Assembly (NCBI GenBank): GCA_009783135.1
Contig: WRHS01000063.1
Location: 1 to 5,905 of the forward strand
Direction: 5' to 3'
DNA from: Dehalococcoidia bacterium
GTDB taxonomy: Bacteria; Chloroflexota; Dehalococcoidia; Dehalococcoidales; UBA1222
DNA length: 5,905 bases
Numbering within the stretch: the stretch's first letter is position 1; the number at the start of each line of letters is the position of its first letter. Both the position numbers and the translations under genes were made by a program. Shown in pieces: positions 1 to 5,530 of this stretch. The notes below the pieces were generated by a model. That model saw only the letters and a program-made list of their open reading frames with translations. It made no database searches and was not told where the DNA came from.

Positions 1-1051
1 CCCCGTCTTGACGCAGGTCGCAAACCATATCCCAGTGTATAGCGCTTTCATTGACAGAGCCGGTCTCAGGATATCCGGCCCCCAAGGCAACATGAAAACT
101 GCCGCCAATTTTCTCATCAAAGAGTATTTCGCGCGTAAACTGCTGAATGCCCTCATTCGTGCCAATGGCAAATTCGCCAAGAAAACGTGCTCCTGTGTCC
201 GTATCCAGCGTCTTGAGCAGAAACTCTTCGCTCTTCTCAGCAGATGCCTGCACCACTTTGCCGTCTTTAAAGGCTAGGCGAATACCCTGCACTTCATGTC
301 CGGCTTCAATGGCGGGATAAGAGAAATACACATAGCCATCAGCGCTGTTCTCCACAGGTCCGGTAAATATCTCTCCGTCCGGCATATTCATATTGCCAGC
401 GCAGGAAATAAACTTGCGCCCTGCTATAGACAAACGCAAGTCCGTTTCCTTGCCGGTAATATGCACGCTCTGTTTGCCATTGAGCCATTTTACGATGCGC
501 TCCTGCTCCGCCGCCACTCTTTTCCAATAGCCCACTGGGTCACTCATATCCGGCATGCAGGCCTTATACACAAAGTCTTCATAGTCGCATAAACTCATTT
601 CGGCGTCCTGTGCCATAGATGATGTGGGATAAGGGGCAATTACCCATCTAAACTCGCCTTTGGCTGAGCGCTGCATCATTGTTTTCATTAGGTCGGCATA
701 AGACTGATCATGCCAAACCATCTTATGCGATGGCACGCCCGATAGAGCCTTGCTGTTTTCGGCACCAAGTATGACAATTCGCACGTCGTATTTCTCCATT
801 ATGATACGCTGCACCTCATGCACGTACTCGATTTGCTCACGCGAGCCATAGCGGTAAAGCATCTCCAAGGTATCAGTTGAGCGAGGCATAACAATAGGAT
901 GACCTCCTGATTGCAACACGCTTTTGTAGACAGCATTAATGAGTGGGGTTGCGATAGTCTCGCCTTGAATGGCGACCCTATCGCCAGGATTTACTGCCAC
1001 TGAATAGTTCACCAGCAAATCAGCCAACTTTTCCAGTCTAATATCAGCCAT
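1..1051 (-). CDS. M29-family (AmpS/AmpT/PepS-type) metallo-aminopeptidase, C-terminus cut by window edge
   Basis: Cytoplasmic metal-dependent exopeptidase expected to remove N-terminal residues from peptides. I translated 350 codons from the ATG at 1051-1049; the protein begins MADIRLEKLADLLVNYS and runs off the left edge still open. The C-terminal metal-site motifs of family M29 are visible: MPDGEIFTGP (Glu227), RFLGEFAIGTN (Glu293), GGSFHVALGAGYPE (His320, Tyr327) and SAIHWDM (His339, Asp341). These match the spacing pattern of the Glu/Glu/His/His/Asp ligands and the catalytic Tyr of the family. Family members are about 365-415 aa, so only roughly 15-50 residues are missing. There is no signal peptide. 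A Shine-Dalgarno AGAGGT (minus strand, 1059-1064) lies 7 nt before the ATG and supports this start. The gene is divergent from the tubulin-like gene and has its own promoter candidate. Family assignment is firm; substrate preference cannot be read. Confidence 0.93.
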   Translation of the reverse strand, partial: MADIRLEKLADLLVNYSVAVNPGDRVAIQGETIATPLINAVYKSVLQSGGHPIVMPRSTDTLEMLYRYGSREQIEYVHEVQRIIMEKYDVRIVILGAENSKALSGVPSHKMVWHDQSYADLMKTMMQRSAKGEFRWVIAPYPTSSMAQDAEMSLCDYEDFVYKACMPDMSDPVGYWKRVAAEQERIVKWLNGKQSVHITGKETDLRLSIAGRKFISCAGNMNMPDGEIFTGPVENSADGYVYFSYPAIEAGHEVQGIRLAFKDGKVVQASAEKSEEFLLKTLDTDTGARFLGEFAIGTNEGIQQFTREILFDEKIGGSFHVALGAGYPETGSVNESAIHWDMVCDLRQDG

Positions 1052-1131
1052 ATTCTTTACCTCTAAGACAAATTCCTTACAACTCAGGCATGCTCTGCAC
1101 AGGACAAAACTCATATGATGCCTCAGTCAAA

Positions 1132-1144
1132 TTTTATCATAAAA
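1132..1144. promoter_or_regulatory. 13-bp palindrome over the minus-strand -10 box (possible operator, copy 1)
   Basis: TTTTATCATAAAA is a perfect 6+1+6 dyad centred on 1138. It covers the -10 hexamer of the aminopeptidase promoter. It resembles the second dyad centred on 1162 at 9 of 13 positions. A dimeric regulator is an inference; AT-rich dyads of this size can arise by chance. Confidence 0.35.
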
Positions 1145-1164
1145 GGATTGACCATTTGTTTCAA
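1136..1164 (-). promoter_or_regulatory. Sigma70-like promoter for the aminopeptidase gene
   Basis: On the minus strand TTGAAA (-35, 1159-1164) and TATGAT (-10, 1136-1141) are separated by exactly 17 bp; each hexamer matches the consensus at 5 of 6 positions. Transcription would start near 1129, leaving a leader of about 78 nt before the ATG at 1051. The element interlocks with the plus-strand promoter, so the two probably cannot be fully occupied together. Prediction from sequence only. Confidence 0.6.
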
Positions 1165-1176
1165 ACAAGTTACACT
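1148..1176 (+). promoter_or_regulatory. Sigma70-like promoter for the tubulin-like gene
   Basis: TTGACC (-35, 1148-1153; 5 of 6 consensus) and TACACT (-10, 1171-1176; 4 of 6) are separated by 17 bp. Transcription would start near 1183, about 33 nt before the GTG start. Its -35 box lies inside the spacer of the oppositely oriented promoter, and the -35 box of that promoter lies inside this spacer. Confidence 0.6.
1156..1168. promoter_or_regulatory. 13-bp palindrome in the promoter overlap (possible operator, copy 2)
   Basis: TTGTTTCAAACAA is a perfect 6+1+6 dyad centred on 1162. It lies in the spacer of the plus-strand promoter and covers the -35 hexamer of the minus-strand promoter. Together with copy 1, 24 bp away (between two and two and a half helical turns), it would suit one regulator controlling both divergent genes. 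Confidence 0.4.
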
Positions 1177-1205
1177 TTTAACACTTGAAGACGAGCGCTA
1201 TTTTC

Positions 1206-1210
1206 GGAGG
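1206..1210 (+). promoter_or_regulatory. Shine-Dalgarno site selecting the GTG start
   Basis: GGAGG ends 5 nt before the GTG at 1216. An ATG at 1211 directly abuts the site but is out of frame and meets a stop after two codons (ATG AAG TGA, the stop overlapping the GTG). The GTG is the only sensible in-frame start, since the protein beginning there has the expected N-terminal strand and first nucleotide loop. Confidence 0.8.
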
Positions 1211-1215
1211 ATGAA

Positions 1216-2382
1216 GTGAAATTATTGGTCATAGGATGTGGGCAATGCGGTGGCAGGCTCGCCGATGAATTTGCCCTGATGAGCAAAAAAGCCCAGTTAA
1301 ATAAGCTTGAAGTACTTACCAATGTTTTAGCCGTGAACACTGATGTGGCCGACCTTTCGGGGTTGTCACTTATCAAATCAGATTTTCAGCACCGCATACT
1401 CATAGGCAACAAGAAAACAGGCGGACATGGTGTCGGCAAGATGAACGACGTAGGTGCCGAAATTGCGCGTTCAGACGGCGATAAAGTCATCGAGGCTATC
1501 CGCCTTACGCCGCACCTTGCCGAAACGGATGCCTTTTTGCTGATTGCCGGTGCAGCCGGAGGTACCGGCTCAGGTTCCATCTCAGTATTGACACACATGA
1601 TAAAAGAGCGCTATCTGGACAAGCCGGTTTACAATATGATTGTCCTGCCATTCCGCTATGAGGAGACAACCGAGGAGCGTTCCATATACAACGTAGGAAC
1701 GTGCCTTAAATCGGCCTATATGGCAGCTGATGCTGTTTTCCTGGTGGATAACCAGCGCTACCTGAAAAAGAATGCCCCCATACGCAATAACCTTGCCAAA
1801 ATCAACCGCATGGTTGTTAAGCCATTCTACAATGTCTTGTGCGCCGGTGAGGAAACCAACTCAAAGTATATCGGCTCCAAGGTTCTTGACGCCGGTGATA
1901 TCATACAGACGCTTTCCGGCTGGACAGTCATTGGTTACGGATGCGCCAAGACGCCGCGTTTTGAGGCGAATAAACTGATTGATTTTCGTGAGAAAACCTC
2001 TGAGACGGCACGCGGCGTGCAGGCAATGGATGAAGCGCTGGGCGACCTGTCAGTAAAGTGCAACCCGACAGAGGCAAGAAAGGCACTTTATCTGCTGACT
2101 ACCAACCCCAAGCAAATGAACATGTCGCTCATCAACGACCTTTCATCCACACTAAAAACCATGGCCACGGAGGCCATTATACGAACAGGCGACTATCCGC
2201 GCGGTCAGGGCAAGGACGTTGAGGTGACAGTCATCCTTTCCGAGTTAACCAACTCGCGCAAGGTGATGGACTATTTTTCCCGCACTATTGACTACATCAG
2301 CCGCGCCAAACAGCGTCGCGGAATGTCCATTGAGCAAGAGGAACTAGGAGAGACATTTAAGGATATTCCCAATCTGCTGTAA
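1216..2382 (+). CDS. Non-canonical tubulin/FtsZ-like GTPase (not classical FtsZ)
   Basis: A 388-aa protein of the tubulin/FtsZ superfamily, expected to bind GTP and polymerise in the cytoplasm. Visible elements in order: T1 loop GCGQCGGRL (7-15), closer to the tubulin GQCG form than to the FtsZ glycine run; NTDVADL (41-47), matching FtsZ NTDxxxL; a T3-like TGGHGVG (68-74); the tubulin signature AGAAGGTGSGS (111-121); VDNQRY (177-182), recalling the tubulin DNEA loop; and VLDAGDIIQTL (223-233), aligning with FtsZ NVDFADVKTVM, so that Asp225 and Asp228 match the T7 acidic residues that complete the GTPase site of the next subunit. The FtsZ Asn of T7 is a Val here. There is no long disordered linker; the chain ends in FKDIPNLL, which resembles the FtsZ tail core DIPxFL. 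Division, shape or another scaffold role is open. Superfamily assignment is strong; a CetZ-like or lineage-specific paralogue is most likely. Confidence 0.9.
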   Translation: MKLLVIGCGQCGGRLADEFALMSKKAQLNKLEVLTNVLAVNTDVADLSGLSLIKSDFQHRILIGNKKTGGHGVGKMNDVGAEIARSDGDKVIEAIRLTPHLAETDAFLLIAGAAGGTGSGSISVLTHMIKERYLDKPVYNMIVLPFRYEETTEERSIYNVGTCLKSAYMAADAVFLVDNQRYLKKNAPIRNNLAKINRMVVKPFYNVLCAGEETNSKYIGSKVLDAGDIIQTLSGWTVIGYGCAKTPRFEANKLIDFREKTSETARGVQAMDEALGDLSVKCNPTEARKALYLLTTNPKQMNMSLINDLSSTLKTMATEAIIRTGDYPRGQGKDVEVTVILSELTNSRKVMDYFSRTIDYISRAKQRRGMSIEQEELGETFKDIPNLL

Positions 2383-2406
2383 AAGACATTTTATGACAAG
2401 TAGCAT

Positions 2407-2447
2407 CGTTTCCTGCATTCCTTGCAGTGCAAGGAATGCAGGAAACG
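2407..2447. repeat. Perfect 20-bp inverted repeat with 1-nt centre, downstream of the tubulin-like gene
   Basis: The left arm (2407-2426) reads CGTTTCCTGCATTCCTTGCA and the right arm (2428-2447) is its exact reverse complement, with a single G at 2427 between them. It lies 24 nt after the stop codon, where a terminator would be expected, but neither side carries a T-run, so a standard intrinsic terminator is not supported. As RNA the innermost pairs would open to give a stem of about 17-18 bp. Possible roles are a transcript-end hairpin, an RNA-stability element, a protein-binding dyad or a dispersed palindromic repeat. A smaller dyad, TGACTGAGTCA, follows at 2455-2465. Confidence 0.9.
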
Positions 2448-2516
2448 CAAGGACTGACTGAGTCATACCTTGGATTAATTCTGCAACACTAATACAACGA
2501 CGAGAGGAACGCACTT

Positions 2517-3374
2517 ATGAGTATTGCAATTATTACGGACAGCACCTGCGATTTAGATTCGGACGCCGAGTCCGTATACGACATTGATATTATCCCCTTA
2601 CTGGTGACCATCGATGGAAAAACTTTCCGCGACGGAGTCGACATAAGCCGTGAAGAGTTTTTTGCCCACTTATCAAAGGCAAAAACACTTTTGCCTTCCA
2701 CCTCACAGCCATCACCTGCTATGTTTCAAGACGTGTTTCGCAGGCGCCTTGACGAAGGAAGGCATGTCATTGGCGTATTTTTTTCATCCGCGCTGAGCGG
2801 AACATATCAATCTGCGGTCATGGCTCGCAGCCTTTTCAGTGCAGAGGAACAGAAAAAAATCACCGTAATTGACAGCAAGCAGGGTACCGGTTGTCTGGGG
2901 CTTTTAGTTATTGAAGCCTGTAAAATGCGCGATTCGGGTGCCGATGCTGCGACTGTCATAAAACATATCAACGCGCTAATACCGCGTATTAAACTCTATG
3001 CTGTCCTTGATACCCTGAAATACTTGAAAATGGGAGGGCGCTTATCCGGCGCTGCAGTGACTTTCAGTAGCATTCTGCATATTGTTCCTGTGCTGACTTT
3101 GGTGAATGGCACAATCACTGTTGCTGCCAAAATCCGAAAAAGCCCTAAAGCTTTCAGCAAGTGGCTCCATACAAAACTTTCCAGCGAAATGCCGGATCCG
3201 CACTTTCCAACAATGCTAATCCATGGAAACAATGTCTCGCTGGCTACAATGCTGAAAGAAGAATTTAAATCCCTGTTTCCGAGGGTAACCATTAACATCT
3301 GCTTGGGTGCTGTAATTGGCACACATGTAGGTGCGAACGCATACGGCATCGCTTATATCCCGCTTGAGAAATAG
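2517..3374 (+). CDS. DegV family protein (FakB-type fatty-acid-binding protein)
   Basis: A 285-aa protein, the usual DegV length. DegV/FakB proteins hold one fatty acid and, in Firmicutes, present it to the kinase FakA for acyl-phosphate formation. Landmarks: N-terminal IAIITDSTCDL (3-13), TSQPSP (62-67), SSALSGTYQSA (90-100), VIDSKQGTGCLG (117-128), LKYLKMGGRLSG (167-178) and the C-terminal GAVIGTHVGANAYGIAY (264-280). Thr62, Ser94, Arg175 and His270 sit at positions conserved in the family near the lipid head group. The start at ATG 2517 is supported by AGAGG at 2503-2507 with 9 nt spacing. No signal peptide or membrane segment. No fatty-acid kinase gene is visible in this window, so its partner would be encoded elsewhere. 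The downstream neighbour is convergent, and the 57-nt gap (3375-3431) shows no convincing terminator. No strong promoter of its own was seen, so it may be read through from the tubulin-like gene. Confidence 0.93.
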   Translation: MSIAIITDSTCDLDSDAESVYDIDIIPLLVTIDGKTFRDGVDISREEFFAHLSKAKTLLPSTSQPSPAMFQDVFRRRLDEGRHVIGVFFSSALSGTYQSAVMARSLFSAEEQKKITVIDSKQGTGCLGLLVIEACKMRDSGADAATVIKHINALIPRIKLYAVLDTLKYLKMGGRLSGAAVTFSSILHIVPVLTLVNGTITVAAKIRKSPKAFSKWLHTKLSSEMPDPHFPTMLIHGNNVSLATMLKEEFKSLFPRVTINICLGAVIGTHVGANAYGIAYIPLEK

Positions 3375-3431
3375 GGCTTAGGGCGGCGGATGAGTATTGC
3401 CTGCTATCAGATAGACTAATCCAAATTAATG

Positions 3432-5357
3432 CTAGTCTTCCTCTATCACATGATCGTCGTCAATTTCAGAATCATCGGCTTCGCTGTTCTCAGCATTGAC
3501 AAACATGCGTGATAAGGAGTCCATACGCTGTAGCATGCGTTGCCGTGCACGTTTGGCTGCTTGTTTGTCGCTGACAGGCGGTTCCTCCACTGTCATGGTT
3601 TTTTGGAAATCGTCTGCTTTTGCCTTATCTTTATTATCCGATTTTTGCGTTTGAGCCTCATCAGGTGCCTTTGAAGCACGTTTGGGTTTTTCTGCTGCTT
3701 TTGGTTTCGCGGCAATTTTTTTGCTGACAGCGGCATCCGGTATCTGTGACTCAATCGTTTGTGTCATGTGCTGCGTGAACATGTTTGTATCACCGGCACC
3801 GCTGCGCATTTCACCGAAGGCGCGTATCCATAATTCGCTGGCTTCCTGCGCTGCTCGTTTTGATGCTTCCATAACAGCCTGTGAGGCACGTATAGCCTCA
3901 TCAGTTGCCTGCCTAGCCGATGAAACCATGGCATCAGCACGGGCTACAGCATCCTGTGATGCCTGCATGCTGAGAGCCGCTGCTTCATTCGCCTCACGAG
4001 CAGCAGTTTCGGCTTTCTCAATGCGTTGTTGCATGACATTAGCCCATTCATCAAGGTTGGCACGTATGTCCACGCCTGCTTTTTCTAACGTTTCAAGGGT
4101 GTCCTTTGTGCGTTCCTGCATGACACTGGCCCATTCATCAAGGTTGGCGCGTATGTCCACACCCATTTTTTCCAGTTCTTCAAGTGCGTTTTTCGTGCGT
4201 TCTGATGCACTATCTGCTATTTTTCTGGCCTCGGCACTAATGCTCTCCGTCCTTGCAGCAACTGCATTTGCTGCAACTCTTGCCTCTTCGCTTCTCAGCG
4301 CCGAGCCGCGCGACTCAATTACAGCACGTTCAACGGCACGCTCCATTTCCCGAATAGCAGAATCAGAGGCATCCTTTGCCTCACGAATGGCATTCGAGGT
4401 CGCTTCCCTCACAGATGCAACAGAATCAGCTGTGGAGTTTTTGGAGGACTTAGTCATATCATCCACACGTGTCATCGCCTCTTGTACCAAGCGCATGGCA
4501 TTATCAGATGTTTCACGTGCCAGTTTGCCGGCTTCATCTGCTTTTCCTATTGCCTGCTCAAAAGTATGCGTATAGGTTTTTGCAATTTCCTCGGTTGTGT
4601 GATATTGCTTATCAGCCAGTCTAACCAAATCCCGCGCTGTCTTGACTGCGGCGTCGTTAACCTCACGGGTAGAGCGGGCTATTTCGTCGACACGCTCGAC
4701 AGCATCCTTGGATGCATTAAGGGCATCTGTCGCCACCTTATGCGCCGCCTTTCCTGTATCCTGTATGTTAGTCACTGCCTCGCGTGACAGTCTGAGGGCT
4801 TCATTGGATATTTCCATAGCCTCCAAGCCATTTTTTTCGGCTTGAAGGATAGAATCACGCGAAGAATTGACTGTCTGCTTTACCTCGTTGCTAATCTCGT
4901 TAACGCCGGCTTCCAAAGTTGAACCCTTGCTTTGATAGTCGCGCACCAGTTGCACCACGGCAGACTCATTTCTTTTAATACTCTCTTCCATGCGTGACGC
5001 CAAATCTTGAAGGTCATGCTGAGCAGCCTCAGTTGCCTGACATGCACGCTCAGTCGTTTCGTTGGCTTTCTTGCGTGCCTGATCAAAGGTTTTGCTACAG
5101 GTGCTCAGGTCATCCTCAAATATCTGACGCGCCTTATCGGCGGCCCTGACAGCATTGTCCGCCTCCTTGGCGGCTTTTTCCACTGTTTTTTTTGCCAACT
5201 TGCCTATGTCGCGAGCCTTTTCCAAAGCGTCGCGAATGACGCGCTCATTCACATCGGCAGATTCCCGAAGTTTCAAGCCCGAACTGTTAGCTTGCGCTAT
5301 GGTGTCTTTAAGTGATTCATTTTCACTGTCAATACGCTCAATATCACTATCTAGCAT
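3432..5357 (-). CDS. Long alanine-rich coiled-coil protein, possible filament or scaffold protein
   Basis: I do not recognise this as a named gene. It is about 641 aa, almost wholly helical up to about residue 520, with no signal peptide, membrane segment or enzyme motif. Numbering here counts from an ATG at 5363; the second ATG at 5357 (residue 3) is preferred because AGGGAG (5364-5369) abuts the first ATG but lies 6 nt from the second. Residues 163-312 form six 25-residue repeats; 319-351 look like 11-residue repeats; 389-417 and 418-446 are a 29-residue tandem duplication sharing GVDIRANLDEWA. After residue 540 comes a Lys/Ala/Pro-rich flexible linker, then a basic amphipathic stretch (602-622) and a very acidic tail ending DDDHVIEED. 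Only two cysteines (89, 108). This architecture suits a structural rod with a disordered C-terminal tail. Apolipoprotein-like or LEA-like similarity in searches would probably reflect composition. It has its own promoter and is convergent with degV. Confidence 0.85.
   Translation of the reverse strand: MLDSDIERIDSENESLKDTIAQANSSGLKLRESADVNERVIRDALEKARDIGKLAKKTVEKAAKEADNAVRAADKARQIFEDDLSTCSKTFDQARKKANETTERACQATEAAQHDLQDLASRMEESIKRNESAVVQLVRDYQSKGSTLEAGVNEISNEVKQTVNSSRDSILQAEKNGLEAMEISNEALRLSREAVTNIQDTGKAAHKVATDALNASKDAVERVDEIARSTREVNDAAVKTARDLVRLADKQYHTTEEIAKTYTHTFEQAIGKADEAGKLARETSDNAMRLVQEAMTRVDDMTKSSKNSTADSVASVREATSNAIREAKDASDSAIREMERAVERAVIESRGSALRSEEARVAANAVAARTESISAEARKIADSASERTKNALEELEKMGVDIRANLDEWASVMQERTKDTLETLEKAGVDIRANLDEWANVMQQRIEKAETAAREANEAAALSMQASQDAVARADAMVSSARQATDEAIRASQAVMEASKRAAQEASELWIRAFGEMRSGAGDTNMFTQHMTQTIESQIPDAAVSKKIAAKPKAAEKPKRASKAPDEAQTQKSDNKDKAKADDFQKTMTVEEPPVSDKQAAKRARQRMLQRMDSLSRMFVNAENSEADDSEIDDDHVIEED
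4026..4199 (-). repeat. 87-bp tandem duplication inside the coiled-coil gene (two copies)
   Basis: Copies lie at 4026-4112 and 4113-4199, exactly in frame, encoding 29-residue units that start RTK and end VMQ(E/Q). By hand alignment the proteins agree at 23 of 29 positions and the DNA at about 78 percent, so the duplication is not recent or is drifting mostly at silent sites. The central GVDIRANLDEWA is unchanged. Confidence 0.9.
4428..4877 (-). repeat. Six 25-residue (75-bp) coiled-coil repeats in the protein
   Basis: A motif of the form [D/E/Q]-[A/S/L]-[V/I/M]-x-x-[A/V/I]-[D/E/Q] recurs exactly every 25 residues, at residues 170, 195, 220, 245, 270 and 295 (DSILQAE, EAVTNIQ, DAVERVD, DLVRLAD, QAIGKAD, EAMTRVD). 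Other columns are also conserved in type, including a hydrophobic residue 5 positions before each motif. The repeat is visible in protein but strongly diverged in DNA. The period equals three heptads plus four residues. Confidence 0.75.
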
Positions 5358-5363
5358 ATACAT

Positions 5364-5369
5364 CTCCCT
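5364..5369 (-). promoter_or_regulatory. Shine-Dalgarno site choosing between two ATGs
   Basis: Minus strand AGGGAG is immediately next to the ATG at 5363 (no spacing) but 6 nt from the in-frame ATG at 5357. Ribosome geometry favours the second, so the protein likely begins MLDSDIERIDSENES. Confidence 0.7.
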
Positions 5370-5376
5370 GTAATTT

Positions 5377-5397
5377 TAGGGTCGCCCTATAATAGCA
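5377..5397 (-). promoter_or_regulatory. Extended -10 promoter of the coiled-coil gene with a dyad at the start site
   Basis: Minus strand TGCTATTAT holds the -10 hexamer TATTAT (5389-5394) with an upstream TG one base away (5396-5397), an extended -10 arrangement. No good -35 box is present at 16-18 bp, which extended -10 promoters tolerate. Transcription would begin near 5382, about 25 nt before the preferred start. The perfect dyad TAGGG-TCG-CCCTA (5377-5389) is centred on that position and could be an operator; this is an inference. Confidence 0.5.
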
Positions 5398-5508
5398 TAT
5401 ATGAGCACTTTTCATATACACAAAAGCTGCACTGCGCGGCGAAAATGAGGGCAGTTATTTTAACAAAATTAAATCTATAGTAGCGCTATTTTGTAGTGCG
5501 GTTGATGC

Positions 5509-5530
5509 ACATTACATCGACATTACATCG
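5509..5530. repeat. Short 11-bp tandem direct repeat
   Basis: ACATTACATCG occurs twice in direct succession (5509-5519 and 5520-5530). The right copy contains the stop codon and the last full codon (Met) of the neighbouring minus-strand gene. It is probably a replication-slippage duplication without function. The rest of the gap 5358-5522 holds, apart from the promoter, nothing I can identify; TAGCGCTA at 5481-5488 is a bare 8-bp palindrome. Confidence 0.85.

Noticed and set aside
339..527. 62-codon open frame on the minus strand
   Set aside because: It overlaps the aminopeptidase in another frame of the same strand and has no family resemblance.
8..592. Open frames of 89 and 98 codons on the plus strand near the left edge
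   Set aside because: They lie antisense to the aminopeptidase, whose protein carries clear family motifs throughout this stretch.
2470..2498. Possible degV promoter TTGGAT-17-TACAAC
   Set aside because: Only 3 of 6 and 4 of 6 consensus matches, and transcription would start almost at the Shine-Dalgarno site. Too weak to annotate.
2996..3349. 117-codon open frame on the minus strand
   Set aside because: Antisense shadow of the C-terminal half of the DegV protein, which has strong family motifs.
3375..3431. Bidirectional terminator in the convergent gap between degV and the coiled-coil gene
   Set aside because: Only a 5-bp CTATC-A-GATAG dyad is present, with no stable stem or T-run.
4026..4199. 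CRISPR-like or mobile repeat
   Set aside because: The two 87-bp units are directly adjacent, in frame, diverged at silent sites and encode protein, so they are an internal gene duplication.
3682..4575. 297-codon open frame on the plus strand opposite the coiled-coil gene
   Set aside because: It is a mirror of the Ala/Ser/Arg-rich repetitive minus-strand gene: the composition of that gene keeps stops out of the antisense frame. The product is low-complexity Ala/Ser/Cys, with no convincing Shine-Dalgarno or domain.
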